Shown here piece by piece: positions 14,008-21,718 of a stretch of 48,632 nucleotides of DNA. Below the pieces are notes generated by a model. It did no database searches. It saw nothing but the letters and a program-made list of their open reading frames with translations, and was not told the origin of the DNA. The stretch comes from a virus, in the IMG/VR virus record IMGVR_UViG_3300009032_000002, positions 1 to 48,632 of that record, one strand, 5' to 3'. A program made the translations under genes and the position numbers. Within the stretch, counting starts at the first letter, position 1. Every line of letters begins with the position of its first letter.

Positions 14008-15714
14008 CCGCTTTTGAGCACGTTCTCGTTCGATCTTGCGCTTAACCCAATCGGGGGTCTCGCGGGTGCGCCCCTTGGCCGTCTTGGCTTCGATGTGCGC
14101 CCCCAGGGCGTCCGAAAGCTCCCCGGCATTCCATTTGCGGTCAACGGGAAAGCGCCACTTCTCCGCTGCCGATAGTTGCTTCGGGGTAGGGGGGCGCTGG
14201 CGCCACGGGGCATCGCGGTTCACGAGCCCCACTACTCCATTCTTGCGGACATAATCCTCCCCCATCCCTTGGGCGGTCTCAAGATCAATGTCCTCCATGA
14301 GGACCCGATAGGGGTCGCCGTTAGGATACTTGAGGGTGCCGGTGGGGCCGTTGCCCGCACGCCAACGCACCAGGGAGCGCCATTTGCCGTCAGCCTCCAT
14401 GGCCTCCAGAGTGACGGTCCCGGCGTCGGGGGAGCCGAGCGAGCAAGAGTAAGAGTTCTGACCATCAGGGGCCTGGAAAGTCACCCATGCGATGGGGGAC
14501 TCCAGGACCTTGCGGAACAGGTCAATCTCGGCCGCCACGATGGCGCCCTTGCGAATGGCCTCTTCCTCTTGCTCCATAAGCACCTGAGCTACACCGGAAC
14601 CGCCATCTTCAAACTCTTGCGGATTCTCGATGCCGAACAATGACGGTACGGAAATGAGGGAGTGTTGCGTCGCCCCACAGACGTCCAGAATCAAACAATT
14701 CTGTTTTCCGGGATGCTTGCGAGTCCCTCGGCCTATGGCTTGAGAGTAAAGCGCCCGAGACTTGGTGGGCCTAGCCATGACAATGCAGGACACCGATGGC
14801 TCGTCGTAGCCTTCGAGGAGTATGGCGCAGTTGGCAAGAACCTTGATTTCGTCACGGGCAAACCGACGAAGGGTCTCTCGTCGCTCCTCCTGTGGGGTTT
14901 CCCCCGAGATCCAAGCGGCGTTTACTCCAACCTTGTTGTATTCGTCGGCGAACGCCACGGCCGTAGCGACCGTGGGGGTAAAGACGATCGTCTTGCGATC
15001 TTCCCCATGCTCAAGCCACGCCTGCACCACCACCTCTGGAGCATGAGCCTCTTCCAGCATGCGCCCGGTTTGTCCTGCGTCAAAGTCGCCTTGCCGTACC
15101 TTCGCCTTAGAGAAATCTACCCCTTGAAGGGTAATTCGTTTGCCCTTGAGGTCGCAAAGGTAGCCCGCACGGATGCCCCACAAGATGTCGTAGTTGAAGA
15201 CGATTTCGTCGTAGACGTCATCCAGGCCCTTGCCGTCCCCTCGGTCGGGGGTGGCGGTTACTCCCAGCAATAGAGGGGGGTTGATTTCCCTGTTAGCTCC
15301 AAAGTATTCAAAGATGTTCTGATAGCTGGGGGACTTGGAGTGGTGCGCTTCGTCACACACAATGGCGGTGAAGTGGTCCCGCGGGATCCTCTCCCGACGG
15401 CTTTCCCTCGCCAGTGTTTGGACGGACGCCACCACGACGTCATGCTGGTATTCGTTGCGCTCCGCCTTCACAACCCCCACGTCCGCTTCGGGCCAGCTTT
15501 GCAGAAGCTTGTCTACCGCCTGAGAAATCAGCTCATCCCGGTGGGCCAAAATGAGAGTCGTGCCCTTATTCTCTTTGGCCACAAAAGAGAAGCAAACGGT
15601 CTTTCCCAGTCCCGTGGCCGCCACCCCCAACTGGCGAGTGACCCCATCGGCGTAGCGAGACCAAACCTTGTCTACGGCTTCTCGTTGGTATGGGCGGAGT
15701 TGAACGTCAGGCAT
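14005..15714 (-). CDS. SF2 DEAH-box helicase
   Basis: 569 residues. Motifs in order: RPYQREAV Q-like motif (about 7-14), AATGLGKT Walker A (32-39), DEAH (121-124), GVTATP motif III-type, and AIGRGTRKH motif VI (about two thirds in). This is the architecture of DEAD/DEAH restriction-type or RecG/UvsW-like phage helicases. The C-terminal 150 residues look like a separate domain and end in a basic tail. It probably remodels replication or recombination intermediates. TAGGCT with 6 nt to the ATG suggests a leaderless mRNA. It stands next to the two ParB-like genes on the same strand. Confidence 0.9.
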   Translation of the reverse strand: MPDVQLRPYQREAVDKVWSRYADGVTRQLGVAATGLGKTVCFSFVAKENKGTTLILAHRDELISQAVDKLLQSWPEADVGVVKAERNEYQHDVVVASVQTLARESRRERIPRDHFTAIVCDEAHHSKSPSYQNIFEYFGANREINPPLLLGVTATPDRGDGKGLDDVYDEIVFNYDILWGIRAGYLCDLKGKRITLQGVDFSKAKVRQGDFDAGQTGRMLEEAHAPEVVVQAWLEHGEDRKTIVFTPTVATAVAFADEYNKVGVNAAWISGETPQEERRETLRRFARDEIKVLANCAILLEGYDEPSVSCIVMARPTKSRALYSQAIGRGTRKHPGKQNCLILDVCGATQHSLISVPSLFGIENPQEFEDGGSGVAQVLMEQEEEAIRKGAIVAAEIDLFRKVLESPIAWVTFQAPDGQNSYSCSLGSPDAGTVTLEAMEADGKWRSLVRWRAGNGPTGTLKYPNGDPYRVLMEDIDLETAQGMGEDYVRKNGVVGLVNRDAPWRQRPPTPKQLSAAEKWRFPVDRKWNAGELSDALGAHIEAKTAKGRTRETPDWVKRKIERERAQKR

Positions 15715-15720
15715 GCAGGC

Positions 15721-15726
15721 AGCCTA
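15721..15726 (-). promoter_or_regulatory. -10 box TAGGCT (in CCGATAGGCT)
   Basis: Minus-strand TAGGCT with exactly 6 nt to the helicase ATG at 15714. It shares the extended form CCGATAGGNT with the boxes at 3879 and 21690. Confidence 0.5.
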
Positions 15727-15737
15727 TCGGCTGGAGT

Positions 15738-16547
15738 TCAGCTCCAGCTCTCTTGGCCCTCTGGACTCGCTACCCGCACGTCCTGTTCCACCAGGCCTAG
15801 CTGAACAGCCGCCGCCACTCCTGCGGCATTTGTGTCACCCCCGTTGAGTGCCACCCACTCACGAAAGTAACCCTCATAGGCCCCACGGGACACTTTGGCG
15901 CGTAGTTCCCCAAAGCGGAAGAGAACCCAATCGCTGGGAGCATGCTTGGGTGCCCGTTTGGGCCCTAGGGGCTCACCCGCCGAGACGGGCATGTCCAGGT
16001 CCCTCAAGACCCCCTCGGCTTGGTCAGCCGCCCCCCTGAGGGCATTGGCTGCCGGGAACAGGCGATCCAGCACCCTCAGGGCCGTAACGTTTGCCTCCCT
16101 GTCGCTCTCATCCATGTCCGGCAGTTGGATCAGGGCATCGGCCAAGAGTTCATCCACGTCCTCGGCGCTATAGCCCGTCCCCGCCAAGAGGGCTTCGTCC
16201 TCCTCGCGAATTTCCCCCAAGAGGGCCGCCAGGGTGAACTCATCGTAGCCACCCAGGTCCGCCGTCCTGTTGGCTGCCAACAGGATCTTGGTTGCCGCAT
16301 CGGCCTCCACGTCCACATAAACCACGTCAATGGTGTCCCACTGAAGGGAACGTGCGGCCAAGTAAGTATGATTGCCCGCCAAGATGTAGTTGGTTGATGC
16401 CTGCACCACGATGGGCTGAAACTGCCCATTGGCCGAAAGGGACTCCGCTATGGCGGCCACGTCCCCCCGACGAGGGTTCTGTGGGTGTGTCTCCAGGTCC
16501 TCCAGGGGGACTTGAAGTATGCGACCGAGTAGGCTGTTGGACTTCAC
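15738..16547 (-). CDS. ParB/Srx-fold protein, paralogue of the next gene's N-terminus
   Basis: 269 residues from a GTG at 16547, overlapping the upstream stop as GTGA. The first 140 residues form a ParB-like domain: HPQNPRRGDVAAIAESLSAN, QPIVVQ, ILAGNHTYLAARSL, then KILLAANRTADLGGYDE and a helical DEALLAGTGYSAEDVDELL. The order matches residues 10-135 of the adjacent fused protein (NPRRGNIAAVAASL, ILAGNHTWRAAKSLGW, DNRTSDLGEYD, AYSEEDILALL), so this is a tandem duplication. The C-terminal half has no recognised domain. ParB/Srx domains of this type accompany phage methyltransferases and may bind DNA or nucleotides. Plasmid-type partitioning is unlikely because no ParA is seen. Confidence 0.75.
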   Translation of the reverse strand: MKSNSLLGRILQVPLEDLETHPQNPRRGDVAAIAESLSANGQFQPIVVQASTNYILAGNHTYLAARSLQWDTIDVVYVDVEADAATKILLAANRTADLGGYDEFTLAALLGEIREEDEALLAGTGYSAEDVDELLADALIQLPDMDESDREANVTALRVLDRLFPAANALRGAADQAEGVLRDLDMPVSAGEPLGPKRAPKHAPSDWVLFRFGELRAKVSRGAYEGYFREWVALNGGDTNAAGVAAAVQLGLVEQDVRVASPEGQESWS

Positions 16548-18829
16548 GGGGCCTCCAGGGCCACTATGGGGCCGCACTTGAGCGTGGCCAACTTGGCATC
16601 CCCCTTGAGGAATACCTGGACGTACTGGTGTGCCATCCCAAGCTTGCGGGTGGCGTCAAACTGGCGCCCCACCCGCAGGGGAAGGCTCGTGAGCCTCATG
16701 GTCAAGATGGCTTCGTTGTGGAGGTGGAGCCCCAGATCCTGCATGATGGAGACGTTGGCGGCGGGGAAGCCACGCAAATTGCCGCGCTGATCGCGGAAGT
16801 CTCCCACCACCATGACGGCGAAGCTATTGGGCTCCAGTAACTCGACCGATTCCCGCATGATCTCTCGTAGCTCCGTAAGGAACTCCTCGTAGCCCATGGT
16901 GGAGAGGTCACGCGGGTCGTCGCTGTAGACCTCTAGGTCCCCATAGGGGGGGCACGTGAGGATGGCGGAGGCTTGACGCTCGCCATGGGGCCAAACGGAA
17001 CGTACGTCGATGCCGTCGGCTGCAACCCAAATGGGCTCGGGGGCATCAGCCGCTATGGCGGACGGTCGAATGGCTGAAACCCACAAGAGATCTCCCTCTT
17101 GGAGGTGGGGGATGCACTTAGCCTCATACCAGGCGTCAAGTTGGACGTCGCCCAACATGACATCGTCCGTTGGGACGTGGTAGTCGGACGGGTGATCCAG
17201 GATCTCCACGGTCTCACGCCAATCCGTAGGGGCCCATTTGTCGAGGCGTTCTTCCGGGACATGGCCTACGCAAACGGCCAGAACGGGGATCTTTCTGCCC
17301 GCTTCCTTGAGGCCCCAGAGGATGCCCGCCAGGGTCATGCCGGAGCCGCATGCGTTTACGATGCGACTAACCCCCTCGGGGATGTTGGCCACCTGGGGCT
17401 TGGTGAAGGTAATGGCTTCCTGGGATTCCATTCCGTAGGGAATCTCTACGTGACTATTCGCCTGAGCATCCTCGCGTGCATGCTTGATGATGACGGTGTT
17501 GTAGCCGTATTCGTGCTGCACCAACGTGGCTCCTGCCGCCTTGGCGGCAATCAACTCTGGAGTCAATTCCCCAGAGGGAACGTGCACCCGACAGGGCACG
17601 CCAAGGCGATGGGCGATTTGAGCAACGAAGTTCACCTGGGGGGATTGGCGACTACCCGCCGTAACAACCCCACAGCCCCGCTCCTTTGCTTGCTCGATGA
17701 AGTGACGGCACGTACGAACCTTCGCCCCACGGACCCCAGCGAAGGCGTAAAGGTCTTCCCGCTTTAGCCAGATCCCTCGATCCTCTAGCCGCTCCACGGG
17801 GGTAACGTCCGGAAGGTTGTCTTTGGGGATCTCCGGCACAAGGGCCTTACGGTCCCCCATGACGGCTTCCACTTGAGAGCGATTGGATTCGATTTGGTTG
17901 GGCCGGATGTCCGTGCCGAAGTATTCACGGCCCATGAGGGCAGAGACCAGCCCCCTACTGGATCCACCAGCGAAGGGGTCCAGGACCAATCCAGCCGAAG
18001 GGGAGAACCAGCTCAGGAGGATCTCGCAAAGAACGGGATCGAAGACACTTGTGGATCCAGCCCCATAGAGAAGAGGATCCCCCGCTGGGTCACGTTCGGC
18101 CTTGTCCTCCGTGCCAACCTCTAGGTGGCGGGGCGGGGGGGCGAGATACCAGGTTCGAGGCTTATCGTCACGCCCCAGTTCGCCCAGGAGGCCCATCTCC
18201 ATCCATCGCTGCTTGCGGTCCATCCACCAATTTTCCCTCCCGTTCAAGACGGTGAAGGGGGGGACCCCAAAGCGATCCGACAGGGAAAGGCGAGTGCGCC
18301 TTTGTCCTCCCTCAGGGGCCCCCTCAGGGGCGGCCGGGGGGGCTGGGGGGAGCGAGGAAGGACTGGTGGGGCCCAGGGGGGCTGGTGGGCCCTCAGGGGC
18401 CTCCAGGGAGGGCACGGGGGCATCCAGGAGGGCCAGAATGTCCTCCTCGCTGTAAGCGGTTGCGGCCAATAGCTCCAAATCCGCATCCGCCACGTCCGCC
18501 AGAAGGTTTAGAAGGTCCTCTTGATCGTATTCACCCAAATCGGAGGTGCGATTGTCTACCAATACGATGGCCTTGGCGGTAATTTCATCCACGTCAAGGC
18601 TGGAGATGGCAATGTGAGTCCACCCGAGAGACTTGGCCGCCCGCCAGGTGTGGTTCCCCGCTAGAATCTCCCCCGTTTGGGCACGAACCACGATGGGCTT
18701 GATCTGGCCGAATTCAGTCAAGGAGGCCGCCACCGCCGCAATGTTGCCGCGGCGAGGATTGCCCTCCAGGGGATGGACTTCATCAATCGGAACCGCTAGA
18801 GCCTGAAGGCTCGCAGGAATATGGATCAT
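16544..18829 (-). CDS. ParB domain + DNA methyltransferase with an embedded PLP-enzyme domain
   Basis: 761 residues. Residues 10-135 are a ParB/Srx-like domain (ILAGNHTWRAAKSLGW). Residues 136-180 are a Pro-rich linker. Residues 185-325 start a methyltransferase: FGVPPFTVLNGRENWW, the SAM motif LDPFAGGSSRG (283-293) and YFGTDIRPNQIESN. The chain then enters a fold-type-II PLP enzyme (about 335-590): WLKREDLYAF, a candidate Schiff-base Lys at 370 (RGAKVRT), TAGSRQSPQVNF (390-401) and a Gly-rich phosphate loop ACGSGMT (493-499), closest to ACC deaminase, D-cysteine desulfhydrase or Trp synthase beta. Methyltransferase sequence resumes at about 598 with IWVAADGIDVR and LTCPPYGDLEVYSDD (624-638, motif IV). 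In related phage proteins I know, motif I leads directly to motif IV, so the PLP part looks nested. No intein motifs are seen. It overlaps both neighbours by 4 nt. Confidence 0.8.
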   Translation of the reverse strand: MIHIPASLQALAVPIDEVHPLEGNPRRGNIAAVAASLTEFGQIKPIVVRAQTGEILAGNHTWRAAKSLGWTHIAISSLDVDEITAKAIVLVDNRTSDLGEYDQEDLLNLLADVADADLELLAATAYSEEDILALLDAPVPSLEAPEGPPAPLGPTSPSSLPPAPPAAPEGAPEGGQRRTRLSLSDRFGVPPFTVLNGRENWWMDRKQRWMEMGLLGELGRDDKPRTWYLAPPPRHLEVGTEDKAERDPAGDPLLYGAGSTSVFDPVLCEILLSWFSPSAGLVLDPFAGGSSRGLVSALMGREYFGTDIRPNQIESNRSQVEAVMGDRKALVPEIPKDNLPDVTPVERLEDRGIWLKREDLYAFAGVRGAKVRTCRHFIEQAKERGCGVVTAGSRQSPQVNFVAQIAHRLGVPCRVHVPSGELTPELIAAKAAGATLVQHEYGYNTVIIKHAREDAQANSHVEIPYGMESQEAITFTKPQVANIPEGVSRIVNACGSGMTLAGILWGLKEAGRKIPVLAVCVGHVPEERLDKWAPTDWRETVEILDHPSDYHVPTDDVMLGDVQLDAWYEAKCIPHLQEGDLLWVSAIRPSAIAADAPEPIWVAADGIDVRSVWPHGERQASAILTCPPYGDLEVYSDDPRDLSTMGYEEFLTELREIMRESVELLEPNSFAVMVVGDFRDQRGNLRGFPAANVSIMQDLGLHLHNEAILTMRLTSLPLRVGRQFDATRKLGMAHQYVQVFLKGDAKLATLKCGPIVALEAP

Positions 18830-19032
18830 GACTGGTCAGATTTCCAGTAGTGGAAGGCCTCCACGAGAGCATTGGCGACGAACTCAGCACATTCCTGGCG
18901 CTGCTGCGGCTCGTTGATGTTCCATGCCTGCCCCCATAGGGTACAGTGCTGAGCCGCCAAGTAGGCCTCTAGGGCGGAGGTGACTTTGGGGAGGAACTCC
19001 TCATCGAGGACTGCTGTCGTTGGCATCGGCAT
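18826..19032 (-). CDS. 68-residue hypothetical protein
   Basis: Overlaps the fused methyltransferase gene as ATGA and the exonuclease gene by 32 nt. EEFLPKVTSALEAYLAAQHC and ECAEFVANALVEAFHYW suggest two amphipathic helices. No family is recognised. Tight coupling to the fused methyltransferase makes it a candidate accessory subunit, but that is only positional evidence. Confidence 0.55.
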   Translation of the reverse strand: MPMPTTAVLDEEFLPKVTSALEAYLAAQHCTLWGQAWNINEPQQRQECAEFVANALVEAFHYWKSDQS

Positions 19033-19606
19033 CTAGCCTTTCTATCTCTTCGAATACGACGGCGTAGTGCCGCCATTCATTTAGGTGGTCTCGGACGTCC
19101 GCTAGGCCCCTGTGGGGCTTATCGGCCCCATTGAAGGTCATACCAAAGCCATCGAGGTCCTCACGCCCGGAGAACTTGAGGGCGCGACGGATCGTCCCAA
19201 CGTCCAAGGAGGGGTGCTGGAGCCATTTGTCCATGCCTCCCATCTGGGTCTTGATGAAACGCCGATCGAAATGGCTGACTCCGCTGCCCGCCAACATGAA
19301 CTCATGGGGGCGCCCAACCACGTGGAGGGCGTTGATGATCTCCAGTTCAATGTCGCGAATGGAACGCCCGTGGTCGTGGACCTCCTCCAGGAGCCCATTT
19401 TGGGAATGCATCCGCTCCACCTGTAGGCCCATGCGGGATTCCCAATCTAGGTCTGGGGGCATGGCGCAAGAGGAAAGGCTCCAAATCTCGTCAAACGGCG
19501 ATGATGCCGTCGTCAAGACAAGCCCCACCTCAATGATGTCATGGTGGTCTGGATCTAGGCCAGTAGTTTCCAAGTCTACCCAAACTAGGTATTTGACATG
19601 CCTCAC
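19001..19606 (-). CDS. DEDDh 3'-5' exonuclease (oligoribonuclease-like)
   Basis: 201 residues from a GTG at 19606 with AAAGGAT upstream. WVDLETTGLD gives ExoI (D11, E13), SHFDRRFI gives ExoII (D114), and HRGLADVRDHL gives ExoIII of the h type (H165, D170). Spacing and overall length match oligoribonuclease or small DnaQ-type enzymes. It could degrade short RNA or DNA ends or proofread. It follows a small gene by 2 nt and precedes the gene coupled to the ParB-methyltransferase. Confidence 0.85.
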   Translation of the reverse strand: MRHVKYLVWVDLETTGLDPDHHDIIEVGLVLTTASSPFDEIWSLSSCAMPPDLDWESRMGLQVERMHSQNGLLEEVHDHGRSIRDIELEIINALHVVGRPHEFMLAGSGVSHFDRRFIKTQMGGMDKWLQHPSLDVGTIRRALKFSGREDLDGFGMTFNGADKPHRGLADVRDHLNEWRHYAVVFEEIERLDADANDSSPR

Positions 19607-19608
19607 GG

Positions 19609-19845
19609 CTATCCTTTCTGCGCAGCCCCACAAAGAGCCATGCGCCACAACCGCAGGGGAGGGACCCCCACTTGGGTTGCATACGATCGTATCAGATCAG
19701 ACGACAGGGTAGCGAGCGCCATGGGCACCAAGGGCTCCCCCATGTCTTCCAAAATGACATCAAGCAGGGCCTGGTCCTCCGCCAGAATGGCCGTTACTAG
19801 TGCCTTGCTTGTTTCTGTGGCCTGATCGGTCTGGGTTGGGTTCAC
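19609..19845 (-). CDS. 78-residue hypothetical protein
   Basis: GTG at 19845 with GGAGG 9 nt upstream. A helical protein (SKALVTAILAEDQALLDVIL, then DLIRSYATQVG), with no motif recognised. It shares its first 86 nt with the 3' end of another frame. A run of seven G on the plus strand at 19863-19869 could hide a frameshift joining the two into one gene. Confidence 0.55.
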   Translation of the reverse strand: MNPTQTDQATETSKALVTAILAEDQALLDVILEDMGEPLVPMALATLSSDLIRSYATQVGVPPLRLWRMALCGAAQKG

Positions 19846-19945
19846 TGCTGGATTCCTCCGAAGGGGGGGCGGCCGCGATATGCCCAATGTCCTCTAGACA
19901 TCGGTCAATTAGGTTGATGATCTCATCCGCTCGGCTCGACCTCAT
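19760..19945 (-). CDS. 61-residue hypothetical protein behind a TAGAAT promoter
   Basis: The N-terminus MRSSRADEIINLIDRCLEDI looks real and has TAGAAT exactly 6 nt before its ATG. The C-terminal half is Ser/Pro/Gly-rich and overlaps the next gene in another frame by 86 nt, so the true end is doubtful. One base removed or added in the seven-base homopolymer at 19863-19869 would redirect this frame into the following gene. Confidence 0.4.
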   Translation of the reverse strand: MRSSRADEIINLIDRCLEDIGHIAAAPPSEESSSEPNPDRSGHRNKQGTSNGHSGGGPGPA

Positions 19946-20258
19946 CAGTTAATTCTACAGCCGCCGAAGCCCTCATGGGGTCGCTTTCGAGAATTTCCAA
20001 GGCCTCCCTGAGGGATCGAATGCGCTTCCCGTCCTCGCCCACGCGAGCGTGCGAGAACCTCCCGTTAACGTAGTAAATGTGGATAGGAGAAAGAGGGATC
20101 GAGACGACTCCATCCCAAAGGGAATCCACCCTCACCTTTGATTGATTGATGTCCAAACTAAACACCACAGTTCTGGCGAGTTGGGGGTAGCGTCCCTCCG
20201 GCTCATAGGCGGCCTGGAGAATGCGGCTTCCGGAACGGGGCGGGATTAGGCCACCCAT
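19923..20258 (-). CDS. 111-residue hypothetical protein
   Basis: The ATG at 20258 gives MGGLIPPRSGSRILQ followed by a beta-rich middle (VVFSLDINQSKVRVDSLWDG) and an acidic end. The open frame extends far upstream, but that part is antisense-like and overlaps other genes. It overlaps its neighbours by 13 and 23 nt. A weak AAGG lies upstream. No family is recognised. Confidence 0.5.
   Translation of the reverse strand: MGGLIPPRSGSRILQAAYEPEGRYPQLARTVVFSLDINQSKVRVDSLWDGVVSIPLSPIHIYYVNGRFSHARVGEDGKRIRSLREALEILESDPMRASAAVELTDEVEPSG
19952..19957 (-). promoter_or_regulatory. -10 box TAGAAT
   Basis: Minus-strand TAGAAT with exactly 6 nt to the ATG at 19945, inside the 3' end of the upstream gene. 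Confidence 0.45.
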
Positions 20259-20452
20259 AGAAGGCCTTGAGACCGACACGGGGTAACGGGCCCCCTGGAA
20301 TGCAGATAGAGGCCCTCCCTGTAGCGCGTTTCTTCCACTAGAATCTGCACCATCCTGGAACGTATGGTGTCCGTGAGGAAAGGGAGCGCCATGTCCCTCT
20401 CCAGGGCATCGCAGATGAACCCTAGTTCTTCTTGCTCTTCTGTTGTTGACAT
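20246..20452 (-). CDS. 68-residue hypothetical protein
   Basis: ATG at 20452 with GGGAG at good distance. MSTTEEQEELGFICDALERD is acidic and helical, and the middle (IRSRMVQILVEETRYREGL) is helical as well. The last 15 residues are of uncertain quality. It overlaps the zinc-ribbon gene upstream by 31 nt. No family is recognised. Confidence 0.5.
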   Translation of the reverse strand: MSTTEEQEELGFICDALERDMALPFLTDTIRSRMVQILVEETRYREGLYLHSRGPVTPCRSQGLLWVA

Positions 20453-20742
20453 GACTCTCCCTCGACTCGGTCTCGAAGCACCCACAGGGAGGGCACATCA
20501 CGGGTATCGTATGAGCCCCATTCGGTATCGCACGTGGGGCACCATGCCACCCACCCATAGTGGCGGGTTTGATGAATGCCCCTATCCCTGTCCAAGGGGC
20601 CTCGTCGGAAGTTCAGTACCTCCAACACTACCTGGCAGGTCGGGCATTTCATCAAGGTCTTATCGCCAGCGTCCCCGGGCGCATCCAGGACGCTGTAGAG
20701 CTTACGTGCTTGGACCAACGAAGCCGCTACCGACTTAGCCAT
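20422..20742 (-). CDS. zinc-ribbon-like protein
   Basis: 106 residues with KCPTCQVVLEVLNF and WCPTCDTEWG about 35 residues apart, which form a two-knuckle zinc ribbon. The C-terminus is Lys/Gln-rich. It overlaps the MazG-like gene by 8 nt. Ribbons of this type are usually nucleic-acid or protein-binding. The partner is unknown. Confidence 0.6.
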   Translation of the reverse strand: MAKSVAASLVQARKLYSVLDAPGDAGDKTLMKCPTCQVVLEVLNFRRGPLDRDRGIHQTRHYGWVAWCPTCDTEWGSYDTRDVPSLWVLRDRVEGESCQQQKSKKN

Positions 20743-21220
20743 TGAGGCCCACCTGGGTCAGGTCTCGGCCGGACTCAAGCGATTGTCGGATCCGTGGGGG
20801 TTTCCACCCCTCTGGCTTGAGAATCTTGCCGTCGTGTCGCACCAGGGGCACGCCCTCGGGCCCCAGCTTCCCCATGTTGGATTTGTGGACCTCTGAGAAA
20901 ACCTCATCCAGGTCTACCCCGTAGGCGAGGGCAGCTCCATAAATTACGTACATCATGTCCGCCAGGGCGTCCGCCACGTCCACAATGGAGGGCTGACTGA
21001 AGGTTTGGGATGCCGGGTTGGTTTCAATCCAAACAATTGCTTCTTTGCCCGTGACGGCCTTGCAGAACTCCTCGAACTCCTCACGGATCAGTTCAATCCG
21101 CAAATCCCTCAGACTTTTGGTTACCCCAACGGTTGTAGCCTGTTTGGCGACAGGATGCCCAAAGGCCCTGTGGAAGTCCAACACCATCTCCAGGGGGGTT
21201 TGATTACTTTGGTGTGTCAT
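20735..21220 (-). CDS. MazG/HisE-like NTP pyrophosphohydrolase
   Basis: 161 residues from an ATG at 21220 (AGGAG upstream). Residues DLRIELIREEFEEFCKA supply the ELxxEExE metal site and IVDVADALADMMYVIYGAAL the second ED/DxxxD helix, the four-helix pattern of all-alpha NTP pyrophosphatases. VHKSNMGKLGPEGVPLVRHD near the C-terminus is also typical of the phage group often labelled phosphoribosyl-ATP pyrophosphohydrolase-like. It probably hydrolyses (d)NTPs to monophosphates and helps shape nucleotide pools with ThyX and the deoxyribonucleotidase. Confidence 0.85.
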   Translation of the reverse strand: MTHQSNQTPLEMVLDFHRAFGHPVAKQATTVGVTKSLRDLRIELIREEFEEFCKAVTGKEAIVWIETNPASQTFSQPSIVDVADALADMMYVIYGAALAYGVDLDEVFSEVHKSNMGKLGPEGVPLVRHDGKILKPEGWKPPRIRQSLESGRDLTQVGLNG

Positions 21221-21227
21221 GGCTCTC

Positions 21228-21683
21228 CTAAGTGAGGTTGCGAAGATTGCTCGCCAGGGTTTGGAAGGCCGAGAGCCTGGACTCAAGGGCTCGCATGGCC
21301 CTGGCGCTAGAGGCGGTGGCGGCCTCAGCAATCAAATAGGTCTCGTAGAGTTCCTCCCCCTTCTGGCCGGACTTCACATCCACCACCTGCTTGGCCTTTG
21401 CCTCGCGGGTATCGGCCGCCCCCTTTTCCCCGTTGGCCACAATTGCGATAATGACTCGGTCCCGGTGGGCCTTCCATGTGGCCTCTGCCCGAGCGGACAT
21501 GTCCGCCAGTTCCATGTGGGACTCCGTCAGGCGCGTCAACTCGTCATCCGCTCGCATGATGCGCTCCTCCACCTCCACCATGGAAACGGGGCGTCCGGGC
21601 TTCCAGTCGGAAGGCTGCGGGGCAACCCCTTCCTGAAGGTCCTGGAGGGTCTGGGGCTTACGGAGAGAGGGTCTGGGTGCCAT
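21228..21683 (-). CDS. coiled-coil phage protein of unknown function
   Basis: 151 residues. After a basic N-terminus the protein is nearly all helix (MVEVEERIMRADDELTRLTE, then an Ala-rich YLIAEAATASSARAMRALES). I recognise the general form from many phages, where it is annotated only as hypothetical. TAGGAT with 6 nt to the ATG at 21683 indicates that it heads a transcription unit that includes the MazG-like gene 7 nt downstream. Confidence 0.65.
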   Translation of the reverse strand: MAPRPSLRKPQTLQDLQEGVAPQPSDWKPGRPVSMVEVEERIMRADDELTRLTESHMELADMSARAEATWKAHRDRVIIAIVANGEKGAADTREAKAKQVVDVKSGQKGEELYETYLIAEAATASSARAMRALESRLSAFQTLASNLRNLT

Positions 21684-21689
21684 GGGGGC

Positions 21690-21695
21690 ATCCTA
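21690..21695 (-). promoter_or_regulatory. -10 box TAGGAT (in CCGATAGGAT)
   Basis: Minus-strand TAGGAT with exactly 6 nt to the ATG at 21683. It is the third CCGATAGGNT promoter in the window. Confidence 0.5.
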
Positions 21696-21718
21696 TCGGA
21701 CGGCAACCCATTTGGACC

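Noticed and set aside
15738-16547. ParB as evidence of a partition system
   Set aside because: No ParA ATPase is seen, and the GNHT-type ParB fold accompanies phage methyltransferases rather than plasmid partition.
18662-18667. Plus-strand TAGAAT (and similar copies near 20339, 22610 and 44818)
   Set aside because: No start codon lies at the 6-8 nt spacing, and they sit inside minus-strand genes.
16544-18829. The insert in the methyltransferase as an intein
   Set aside because: No intein splice-junction residues or homing-nuclease motifs are visible, and the insert has clear PLP-enzyme features.
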